A DNA stretch of 64,000 nucleotides, taken from assembly GCF_016862455.1 (NCBI RefSeq), contig NZ_BOMZ01000037.1:62001-126000 (forward strand), read 5' to 3'. Position 1 is the first letter of the stretch; each line of letters opens with the position of its first letter. Source of the DNA: Actinoplanes utahensis. Its GTDB lineage: Bacteria > Actinomycetota > Actinomycetes > Mycobacteriales > Micromonosporaceae. Below the pieces are notes generated by a model, which saw only the letters and a list, made by a program, of their open reading frames with translations, made no database searches and was not told where the DNA came from. Position numbers and translations under genes: made by a program. Shown here piece after piece: positions 8,009 to 15,147 of the stretch.

Positions 8009-9162
8009 TCAACCGCACCGCGGCGATCGCCGGGATCGGCGCCACCGAGTTCTCCAAGGACTCCGGGCGCAGCGAACTGCGGCTCGCCGTCGAGGCGATC
8101 CGTGCCGCCCTGGACGACGCCGGGCTGCGGCCCGCCGACGTGGACGGCCTGGTCACCTTCACCATGGACGCCAACAGCGAGATCGCGGTCGCCCGGGAGC
8201 TAGGCGCCGGCGAGCTGACCTTCCTGACCCGGATCGGGTACGGCGGTGGCGCGGCCTGCGCGGTCGTACAGCAGGCCGTCCTCGCGGTCGCCGCCGGGAT
8301 CGCCCGGGTGGTGGTCTGCTACCGGGCGCTCAACGAGCGGTCCGGCCGGCGGTTCGGGCAGGCGCACGCGTCCCCGGACGCCGACGCCGCCTGGCACGTG
8401 CCGATGGGGCTGGCCACCCCGGCCGCGCAGGTCGCCATGGTGGCCCGGCGCTACCTGCACGAGTACGGGGCGAGCACCGACGACTTCGGCCGGGTCTCGG
8501 TCGCGGCCCGGCGGCACGCGGCGACCAACCCGCACGCCTGGTTCCACGGCCGGCCGATCACCCTCGACGAGCACCGGGCCTCCCGGTGGATCGCCGAGCC
8601 GCTGCGGCTGCTCGACTGCTGCCAGGAGAGCGACGGCGCGGTCGCCGTGGTGGTGACGTCGGCGCAGCGGGCGCGGGACCTGGCCCGGCCACCGGCGGTG
8701 ATCGCGGCGGCGGCGCAGGGCAGCGGGCCGGGACAGTTCGTGATGACCAGCTACTACCGGCCGCGGATGGCGGCGCTGCCGGAGATGGGGGTGGTCGGCG
8801 GGCAGATCTGGGCGCAGTCCGGGTACCGGCCGGAGGAGGTGCGGACCGCGATGCTGTACGACCATTTCACCCCGTACGTCCTCCTGCAGCTCGAAGAGCT
8901 CGGCTTCTGCGGCCCGGGCGAGGCGCGGCACCTGATCGCCGACGGCGGGATCGAGCTCGGCGGCCGGCTGCCGGTGAACCCGCACGGCGGGCAGTTGGGC
9001 GAGGCGTACATCCATGGCATGAACGGCATCGCCGAGGCGGTCCGGCAGGTCCGCGGCACCGCCGCCAACCAGGTGCCCGGCGACGGCCCGGTCCTGGTCA
9101 CCGCCGGCACCGGGGTCCCGACCAGCGGCCTGATTCTGGAACCGGCGGGTGCGCGTCCCTAG
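8005..9162 (+). CDS. ltp2: Thiolase-like retro-aldolase Ltp2
   Basis: A 385-residue thiolase-fold protein of the SCP-x/Ltp2 type, which cleaves the 17-hydroxy side-chain CoA ester to androstenedione-type 17-ketosteroid and propionyl-CoA in complex with the DUF35 domain of ChsH2. Visible family features are the opening AAIAGIGATEFSKDSGRSE, IGYGGGAACAVVQQAV, DCCQESDGAVAVVVTS, MLYDHFTPYVLLQLEELGF and the C-terminal VNPHGGQLGEAYIHGMNG. GTG 8005 overlaps the preceding TGA by 4 bp, so translation is coupled with the chsH fusion. Its C-terminus ends 2 bp before a 15-bp palindrome, where the operon probably ends. Confidence 0.92.
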   Translation: MINRTAAIAGIGATEFSKDSGRSELRLAVEAIRAALDDAGLRPADVDGLVTFTMDANSEIAVARELGAGELTFLTRIGYGGGAACAVVQQAVLAVAAGIARVVVCYRALNERSGRRFGQAHASPDADAAWHVPMGLATPAAQVAMVARRYLHEYGASTDDFGRVSVAARRHAATNPHAWFHGRPITLDEHRASRWIAEPLRLLDCCQESDGAVAVVVTSAQRARDLARPPAVIAAAAQGSGPGQFVMTSYYRPRMAALPEMGVVGGQIWAQSGYRPEEVRTAMLYDHFTPYVLLQLEELGFCGPGEARHLIADGGIELGGRLPVNPHGGQLGEAYIHGMNGIAEAVRQVRGTAANQVPGDGPVLVTAGTGVPTSGLILEPAGARP

Positions 9163-9164
9163 TT

Positions 9165-9179
9165 TGTGATCACATCACA
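9165..9179. promoter_or_regulatory. 15-bp palindrome TGTGAT-CAC-ATCACA
   Basis: TGTGATCACATCACA is a perfect 6-3-6 inverted repeat directly after the ltp2 stop and 16 bp before the likely lipoprotein start. It resembles a CRP/FNR-type or GntR-type operator, but the half-site spacing is one base shorter than in the classical CRP site. The binding protein is unknown. Confidence 0.4.
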
Positions 9180-9195
9180 CACGGGGGCGATCGAG

Positions 9196-9786
9196 TTGTC
9201 GAAGAAGGCTGTCCTGTGCACGGCGGTGGCACTGACATTCGTGCTGATCACCGGGTGTACGCCGGACGAGCCGGCGCCGACCGTCCCGACCCCTTCTCTC
9301 AGCGCGCCGGCGAGCGAGCCGCCGGAAGCGGAGGAGCCCGCCGGCGCCCTCTCCGGGCTGGGCGCCGACGCCGACTGGGACAACTTCATCCTGGACTGCG
9401 CGAACACCGAGCAGGAACCGGTGATCCAGACGGTGGCCACCGGCGACGTGACGGGTGACCACGTGGCCGACGCCGTGGTCGCTCGCACCTGTGCCGCCGC
9501 CACCCCGTACGTCCCGTCGACGATCGAGGTCTTCGACGGCAAGTCCCCGGCGGCGCGGCCCTGGCGGATCGGCACGGCCCTGCTCGGCGACGTGGCCACC
9601 ACCGACCGGCCCTGGGTGATCGCGCTGGCCGTACAGTCCGGGGTGATCATGATTCAGGCCCATGGCGGCGAGACCGCCTGCCCCAAGCTGCGGCTCACCT
9701 ATCGGTACCAGCTCGACGGCACCGCGTTCCGGCGGCTCGACCGGGTGGCCGGCACCTCCACCACCTGCCTACCGATACAGGAGTGA
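9196..9786 (+). CDS. Putative lipoprotein
   Basis: A 196-residue exported lipoprotein of unknown function. The start is taken as TTG 9196 (LSKKAVLCTAVALTFVLITGC), which gives a normal 20-residue signal peptide with lipobox LITGC; an in-frame GTG at 9166 lies inside a palindrome and has no ribosome-binding site. A Pro/Glu-rich linker of about 35 residues follows the cysteine. The mature part has a GDVTGDHVADAVVARTC stretch, reminiscent of FG-GAP/VCBS calcium-binding repeats, and three further cysteines. The next gene overlaps its stop by 4 bp, so the two are probably co-expressed. Confidence 0.75.
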   Translation: MSKKAVLCTAVALTFVLITGCTPDEPAPTVPTPSLSAPASEPPEAEEPAGALSGLGADADWDNFILDCANTEQEPVIQTVATGDVTGDHVADAVVARTCAAATPYVPSTIEVFDGKSPAARPWRIGTALLGDVATTDRPWVIALAVQSGVIMIQAHGGETACPKLRLTYRYQLDGTAFRRLDRVAGTSTTCLPIQE

Positions 9787-10559
9787 CCGGCATGAGGCAG
9801 CGCGCCGAACTCGTCGCCGACCTGGCCCGGTGTCTCGCCCCGGTGGCCGACCCGCTGGGCCGCGACGGGCTGCGCACGCTCCTCGCCGCCGCCGGATGGG
9901 AGCCGGCCGGGGAGGGGTTCACCGCCGGGGACCTGTCGGCGTGGGTCGACGACGACGGGATCCGGGTCGACCTGCCGCACTACGGGCTCCCCGCCGAGGC
10001 GGACTTCGCCGCGATCGAGACCGCGATGAAGGAGCTCGCCGAACTGCTCGACCTGCCGCCGGCCGGCCCGCTCGACCGGGACGAACGCGAGTACCACCCG
10101 GTCAAGGTGCGGCTGCGGGCCGGGCACTGGGCGGTGGTGGTCGCGGTGCTGTCCGAGGGCGACGACCTGCCGGTGATCGTGGAGGTGTCCTTCTTCTACG
10201 GCGCGGACCTGCCGGTACGCCTCGCCGACCTGGCCGGGCCGCCGCTCGGGTGGTTCCCGGTCGACTGGGCCGAGGTGACCGACCGGACCGGCGTCGAGAT
10301 GCCGGAGGACTACCGGTGGGTGCTGGAGAACTACGGCACCGAGCCACTCGGCGGCCGGGTGGCGCTCTACGAGCCGGACACCCTTGGTAAGCCGGTGTAT
10401 GAGGGCACCCGGTATCAACTGCTGCCGATCGGTGTCACCGCCGGCGGCGAGGAGATCGCGTACCTGCTGGACTGGGAGATCACCGGGCTGCGGGCCGGTG
10501 ACCGCGAATACGACACCGGCCTGCTGCACCACCTGGTGGTGACGCTGGCAGGCCGGTGA
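9783..10559 (+). CDS. Hypothetical protein with SUKH/SMI1-like C-terminus
   Basis: A 258-residue soluble protein, starting at GTG 9783 that overlaps the lipoprotein stop (ATG 9792 is an alternative). The N-terminal half (residues 1-150) is an alpha/beta region I do not recognise. Residues about 165-250 read like a SUKH/SMI1-KNR4 domain (WAEVTDRTGVEMPEDYRWVLENYGTE, then a strand-rich part with VALYEP). SUKH proteins often act as immunity proteins against nuclease toxins, but no toxin gene is adjacent. The pairing with a lipoprotein is the only context. The domain call is tentative. Confidence 0.6.
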   Translation: MTGMRQRAELVADLARCLAPVADPLGRDGLRTLLAAAGWEPAGEGFTAGDLSAWVDDDGIRVDLPHYGLPAEADFAAIETAMKELAELLDLPPAGPLDRDEREYHPVKVRLRAGHWAVVVAVLSEGDDLPVIVEVSFFYGADLPVRLADLAGPPLGWFPVDWAEVTDRTGVEMPEDYRWVLENYGTEPLGGRVALYEPDTLGKPVYEGTRYQLLPIGVTAGGEEIAYLLDWEITGLRAGDREYDTGLLHHLVVTLAGR

Positions 10560-10566
10560 CGACCGG

Positions 10567-12078
10567 TCAGTCCTGGGTCCTGGCCTCCACCGAGGGCTGG
10601 TCCCCGTTCGCCTTCGCGGCGGTGCTCAGCTTCGACAGCAGCCCGGTCAGGTCGATGCCGGTCAGGTCGGAGCCGATCTGCAGGCCCTGCGCCACGTTCC
10701 CGGCCACCGACTTGGTCAGCGACGTCGCGCCGTCGGTGGAGATGACGGTCAGCTTGTCGACGTTGCCGAGCGGGGCGCTCGCCGCCTCGACGACCTGCGG
10801 CAGAACCTTCACCAGCAGGTCGATGACGGCGGCTTCGCCGTACGCCGCGAACGCCTCGGCCTTGCGGGCCATCGCCTCCGCCTCCGCCTGGCCCTTCGCC
10901 AGGATCGCCGCGGCCTCGGCCGCGCCCTCCCGCTCGATCGCCTCGGCGATCGCGGTACGCCGCCGCTGCTCCGCCTCACCCTCCTTGGCGCCCTCGATCG
11001 CGTGCGCCTCGGCCAGCGCGGCACGGCGGGCCCGCTCGCCCTCACCGGTCAGCCGCGCCTGCTCGGCCTGCGCCTGCGCGCCGGCGATGGTGGCCTGCCG
11101 CTGCGCGTCGGCGTGCAGCACCGCCGCGCTGCGGGCCGCCTCCGCCTCCTGCTCCACCCGGTAACGGGCGGCGTCGGCGGGCTTGCGCACCTCGGTGTCG
11201 AGCTGACGCTGCTTGAGCTCGGCGTTCTGCTCGGCGACCTTCTGCTGCTCGGCGAGGATCTTCTGATCCCGTTCCGCCTGGGCGAGCGGGCCGGCCGCCG
11301 CCGACTGCGCCTTCGCCGCGTCGATCTCGGCCTGGATGCCGGCCTGCTTCAGCGACAGGTTCCGGTTCGCCTCGGCGATCGCCTCCTCCGCGAGGAGCCG
11401 CTCCTGCTCGGCGGCCTGCCGGGCGCGGGCCTCGGCGATCGCCGCGTCCTTGAGCACCCGGGCCGCCTCCGGACGGCCGAGATCCTGCAGGTACGAGCCC
11501 TCGGCCAGGATGTCCTGAAGCTGGAACGTGTCGAGCACCAGACCCTGGTTGGTCATCGAGTGCTCGGCCTCCTCGGCGACCGCGCTGGCGAACGCCGCCC
11601 GATCCCGGATGATCTCCTCGACGGTGAGCCGGCCGACGATCGACCGCAGCGCGCCCGCGAGCACCTCTCGGGTGAAGTCCTCGATCTCGGCCTGCTGGTG
11701 CAGGAACCGCTGCGCGGCCGCGCGGATCGCGCCCTCGGTGCCGCCGACCTTCACGATCGCGACACCGTGCAGGTCGGCGCGGATGCCCTGCTTGGAGACG
11801 GCGCCCTTGATGCTGACGTCGATGCGGCGGCTGGACAGGTCCAGCGACTGCAGTTTCTGCACGATCGGCACCACGAACACCGACGCGCCCATCACGACCT
11901 TCTGCCCGGACATGTCGGTGCTGCTGGTGCCGTCCAGCCCCTGCGTCACCTTGCCCTTGCGGCCGGTGATGATGAACGCCTCGTTCGGCCCGGCCACCTT
12001 GATCCGGGAGAGCACGAACACGATGAGGAGCACGACCAGCAGCACGGCGCCGCCGATCGCGTACAGCAATCCATTCAT
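10567..12078 (-). CDS. Flotillin-family membrane scaffold protein
   Basis: A 503-residue SPFH/flotillin protein. A single N-terminal membrane segment (about residues 5-23, IGGAVLLVVLLIVFVLS) is followed by the SPFH/band-7 domain (residues 28-200, AGPNEAFIITGRKGKV, DLSSRRIDVSIKGAV), then a long Ala/Glu-rich coiled-coil (about 210-400, many EA/AE repeats) and a flotillin tail with YGEAAVIDLLVKVLPQVVEAASAPL. Flotillins organise functional membrane microdomains. The NfeD gene lies 12 bp upstream in the same direction, the classical flotillin-NfeD pair of Bacillus YuaG-YuaF. The convergent hypothetical gene ends 7 bp away. Confidence 0.93.
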   Translation of the reverse strand: MNGLLYAIGGAVLLVVLLIVFVLSRIKVAGPNEAFIITGRKGKVTQGLDGTSSTDMSGQKVVMGASVFVVPIVQKLQSLDLSSRRIDVSIKGAVSKQGIRADLHGVAIVKVGGTEGAIRAAAQRFLHQQAEIEDFTREVLAGALRSIVGRLTVEEIIRDRAAFASAVAEEAEHSMTNQGLVLDTFQLQDILAEGSYLQDLGRPEAARVLKDAAIAEARARQAAEQERLLAEEAIAEANRNLSLKQAGIQAEIDAAKAQSAAAGPLAQAERDQKILAEQQKVAEQNAELKQRQLDTEVRKPADAARYRVEQEAEAARSAAVLHADAQRQATIAGAQAQAEQARLTGEGERARRAALAEAHAIEGAKEGEAEQRRRTAIAEAIEREGAAEAAAILAKGQAEAEAMARKAEAFAAYGEAAVIDLLVKVLPQVVEAASAPLGNVDKLTVISTDGATSLTKSVAGNVAQGLQIGSDLTGIDLTGLLSKLSTAAKANGDQPSVEARTQD

Positions 12079-12090
12079 GTGTGGCCTCTT

Positions 12091-12609
12091 CTATGGGGTT
12101 TCTTCCACTACGACGCTGGTCTCGCTGGGCGCCTCGATCACGAAGACCCGGGCGCCCGTGGGGATGGCGCGGTCGGCGCGCGCGTACACCTTGACCGGCT
12201 GGCCGCCGAGCCGGACCCGGACCTCGCCGTACCCGGTTCCGGCCGGCACCGGGGTCACCACCACACCGAGCGAGCCGACGAGATCGCGCCGTTGCGGGGT
12301 GGCGTCGGTGCGCATGTCCCGCGCGGCCCGCGACAGGCGCCACGCGAGCCAGGCGGCGGGCACGGCGGCCAGCGCGCCCACGATCACGGCCACCAGGATC
12401 ACCGCGGGGGTACGGGCGCCGAACAGCTCCGACGCGGCCGCCCCGGCGAACCCGAACGCGCCGACGAAACCGGCCACCACCTCGAGCGAGACCGGTCCGC
12501 CCGCATCCGGATGGCCGAAGTGCAGCAGCTCACCGCCGAACAGCGCGAGCGCCAGGACCGCGACGGCCACCCCACCGATCACCAGGAACACCACGGTCGC
12601 GGTCAGCAC
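12091..12609 (-). CDS. NfeD-like membrane protein
   Basis: A 172-residue NfeD-family protein of the short type without a protease domain. It has one N-terminal membrane segment (residues 3-25) and a pair of central segments (about 45-65 and 68-92), then a C-terminal OB-fold domain (residues about 105-170: LVGSLGVVVTPVPAGTGYGEVRVRLGG and VFVIEAPSETSVVVEE). NfeD proteins work with flotillins in membrane microdomains, and the flotillin gene follows 12 bp downstream. The start is GTG 12609 with GGGGAGGG upstream. Between this gene and glnH are 73 bp that hold a weak inverted repeat (GACAGC/GCTGTC). Confidence 0.85.
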   Translation of the reverse strand: MLTATVVFLVIGGVAVAVLALALFGGELLHFGHPDAGGPVSLEVVAGFVGAFGFAGAAASELFGARTPAVILVAVIVGALAAVPAAWLAWRLSRAARDMRTDATPQRRDLVGSLGVVVTPVPAGTGYGEVRVRLGGQPVKVYARADRAIPTGARVFVIEAPSETSVVVEETP

Positions 12610-12682
12610 CGCCGCCCTCCCCTTTTTCTCGAATCACCGCACCCTAGGACAGCACCGTCACCCTGCGCTGTCGGCCGACCGG

Positions 12683-13672
12683 TCAGTCCCGGTAGACGGC
12701 CACCGGCACCGGGGCCGGTCCCAGCCGCGGCTTGAGCCACCGGTCGTAGACGCGGGTCCACGTGCCGTCCGCCCGCATCCGCTCCAGCACCCCGTTGACG
12801 AACCGGACCATGTCGGCGTGCTCCTTCGGGATGCCGATGCCGGCCGGCTCGTCGGAGACCCTCGAGCCCACCACCTCGGTCGTCGGGTCCTGCGCGGCCA
12901 GTCCGGCGAGCAGCACGTCGATCGTCGACACCGCGTCCACCTGGTGCTGCTGCAACAGCACCAGGCAGTCCAGGGTGCTGTCGGTGCTGACCGGGATCAT
13001 GTCGGTGGGCTGCTGGTCGATCGTGATGATGCTGGTGCTGCCCTTGGTGGCGCACACCTTCTTCCCGCGCAGATCGGGGAAGTCCTTGATCTTGTCGGCC
13101 TTGCGCACCAGCAGCCGCTGCCGGGAGGCGATGTACTCCGAGGAGAACGACACCTTCTGCCAGCGCTCGCACGTCATCGACATGGTCCGGATCACCAGGT
13201 CGACCTCTCTCCTCTCCAGGACCGGGATGCGGTCGGCCGTGGTGATCGCCCGGAACTGCACCCGGCCCGGGTCGCCGAAGAGCCCCCGGGCGATCTCCCG
13301 CGCCATGTCGATCTCGAAACCGGCCAGCTCACCGGTCGACGGATCCCGGAAGCCGAACAGGTACGCGTTCTGGTCGATCCCGACGACCAGCCGGCCGCGC
13401 GCCGCGATCGCCGCCATCGTGCTGCCGGCCGGCATGGCGCCGGGCCTCGGCATCGACGCGGGCGGGCGCAGACTGGCCCGCGGATCACAGGTCGGCGCGG
13501 GCGCGGCCGCCGGGATCTTCGCCGGATCCTCCACGTTCACCGGCCGGGGCACCACCGCGGTGGCGTCCGCCGTCACCGGCCGGGGCGTCCGACCGGCGCC
13601 ACCGCACCCGGCGGCCAGCATCGTGACCGCCAGCAGACCCGCCACGGCCGAGGTCCTGAACATCACCGTCAT
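12683..13672 (-). CDS. GlnH-like amino-acid-binding lipoprotein
   Basis: A 329-residue type-3 periplasmic-binding-type lipoprotein. The signal peptide (MTVMFRTSAVAGLLAVTMLAAGC) has a clear lipobox. A Pro-rich linker leads to the binding domain (from about residue 85: IAARGRLVVGIDQNAYLFGFRDP, GFEIDMAREIARGLFGD, ERREVDLVIRTMSMTCERW, LRGKKVCATKGSTS). This resembles GlnH of mycobacteria, which binds Asp/Glu/Asn outside the membrane and signals through GlnX. ATG 13672 overlaps the glnX-like stop by 4 bp (ATGA), fitting a sensor pair rather than an ABC transporter; no permease or ATPase gene is adjacent. Confidence 0.8.
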   Translation of the reverse strand: MTVMFRTSAVAGLLAVTMLAAGCGGAGRTPRPVTADATAVVPRPVNVEDPAKIPAAAPAPTCDPRASLRPPASMPRPGAMPAGSTMAAIAARGRLVVGIDQNAYLFGFRDPSTGELAGFEIDMAREIARGLFGDPGRVQFRAITTADRIPVLERREVDLVIRTMSMTCERWQKVSFSSEYIASRQRLLVRKADKIKDFPDLRGKKVCATKGSTSIITIDQQPTDMIPVSTDSTLDCLVLLQQHQVDAVSTIDVLLAGLAAQDPTTEVVGSRVSDEPAGIGIPKEHADMVRFVNGVLERMRADGTWTRVYDRWLKPRLGPAPVPVAVYRD

Positions 13673-15084
13673 CGGTACTCCCCGATCCGCGGCCGGAAAC
13701 CGAGCACCACCGCGGCCACCAGGCCGGCGGTGAGCAACACCCACCCGGCGGTCAGGCCGCGCAGCGCGCTCGCGGCCCGCTCCGCCTGCGCGTCCACCCG
13801 CTGATTGCCGGCGTCCAGAACCTTGCTGAGCCCGGCGTCCAGCCGCTCGAACACCGCCGGCACCGCGTCGTCACCGGTCGCCGTGGCCATCTCGACCGCC
13901 GTGTCCCAGTCGCCGCCGTCGTCGGCCTGCCGGATCTCCGCATGCAGCTTCCGCCACGACTGCGCCTCCCGCTGCGCCGCCACCAGGGTGGCCCGGTCCG
14001 CCACCGGCGCCTGCGCGATGGCCGCCTCGAACAGGCCACTCGTCCCGTCCTCGCCGACCAGCTCCGTCATGTAACCGGCGAACTTCTCCTCGAACGCGGC
14101 GCCGCCGCCCCGGGCCACCAGGGTCAGCGCCTCGTTCGTACGGGCCTGCAGCGCCGCCCGGCCGGTGTCGGCCACCAGCGCCACCAGCGCCGAACCGTCC
14201 CGCAGCCCGGTCTCCAGACGTTTCGCCGTCGCGACGAACGCGACCAGCGACCAGCTCGTCGCCAGCACCACGGCCAGGGTCGCCGCGATCAGCCCCACGT
14301 TGAAGACCCGCCGGCTGCGGCGGGCCAGCATCACCTGCGCGGCGACCAGGGCCGCGACCGTCAGCACCACGAGCAGCAGCAGAAGCCGCGGGAAACCGGC
14401 GGCCTCCACCTGCTCGGCGATCAGATGCCTGGTGGTGCTGTTGAAGACCCCGGCGGCCTCCGGCAGGATCCGCTGCTGCATCAGCTCCGACGCCTCCCGC
14501 AGGTAGGCGCCGCCCAGCGGCACACCGAGCCGGTGGTTCGACCGGGCCGTCTCCACCAGACCGGTGTAGATCGGCAGCTGATCGGCGACGACCCGCAGTC
14601 GTGCCGCGTTCGCGTCGTCGGCGTCACGCAGCGCCACACTCAGCGACGCGGTCGCGCGGGCGATGTGGTTCAGGTATCTCATCCGCAGCTCGGCCGACTC
14701 GCCGCCGCTGGACAGGAACGCCGTCGCGGCCGTGGTGTCGGCGTCCGCCAGCGACCGGTACAGCGTCTGCGCGTCCACACTGATCGGCCCGCTCACCTCG
14801 GCGACGTCGGTGATCAGTGCCGACCGGTTCTGCACCTCGGCGACCGCGGCGGCGCCGGTGGCCAGCCCGAGCAGCACCAGCCCGGTCGCGACCAGCCAGT
14901 ACAGCCGCGGCGTGGTGGTCCGCTCCCGGATCCGGCCGAGCACACCACCCGCCCGCCGGCCGGGCGGCTGAAGCGCGCCAGCCGGTCCCTGAGCGGGCGG
15001 CGGAAGGGCGGCGTGCCCGGTTTCCGCAGGTCTGGCACTGGCAGGCGCGAGTTGGGTCGGCACGCACACCCCCGGGCGATCCAT
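13669..15084 (-). CDS. GlnX-like membrane sensor protein
   Basis: A 471-residue membrane protein with a long extracytoplasmic part. After a Pro-rich N-terminus there is a membrane helix (about residues 62-85, LYWLVATGLVLLGLATGAAAVAEV), an extracytoplasmic region of about 150 residues, two central helices (about 230-250 and 262-285), a second extracytoplasmic region and a final helix (about 445-465). This layout and the RERTTTPRLYW lead fit GlnX, the partner of GlnH in Asp/Glu sensing by PknG in mycobacteria. The next gene encodes a GlnH-like protein with ATGA overlap. No PknG gene follows. The start could also be GTG 14943. Confidence 0.72.
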   Translation of the reverse strand: MDRPGVCVPTQLAPASARPAETGHAALPPPAQGPAGALQPPGRRAGGVLGRIRERTTTPRLYWLVATGLVLLGLATGAAAVAEVQNRSALITDVAEVSGPISVDAQTLYRSLADADTTAATAFLSSGGESAELRMRYLNHIARATASLSVALRDADDANAARLRVVADQLPIYTGLVETARSNHRLGVPLGGAYLREASELMQQRILPEAAGVFNSTTRHLIAEQVEAAGFPRLLLLLVVLTVAALVAAQVMLARRSRRVFNVGLIAATLAVVLATSWSLVAFVATAKRLETGLRDGSALVALVADTGRAALQARTNEALTLVARGGGAAFEEKFAGYMTELVGEDGTSGLFEAAIAQAPVADRATLVAAQREAQSWRKLHAEIRQADDGGDWDTAVEMATATGDDAVPAVFERLDAGLSKVLDAGNQRVDAQAERAASALRGLTAGWVLLTAGLVAAVVLGFRPRIGEYR

Positions 15085-15147
15085 CGGCGATTGACACCGC
15101 CACGGTAGGGACCCGCGTCCACCCCCACAACAGCCGGCCGGAATCGG

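Noticed and set aside
9165..9179. Classical CRP site
   Set aside because: The TGTGA and TCACA arms are 5 bp apart, not 6, so I report it only as an unidentified palindrome.
9166..9195. GTG 9166 as start of the lipoprotein
   Set aside because: It lies inside the 15-bp palindrome, lacks a ribosome-binding site, and adds a polar stretch before a signal peptide that is already complete from TTG 9196.
12648..12672. Terminator after the GlnH-like gene (GACAGC/GCTGTC)
   Set aside because: A 6-bp stem with a 13-base loop is too weak to call; read-through into nfeD-flotillin remains possible.
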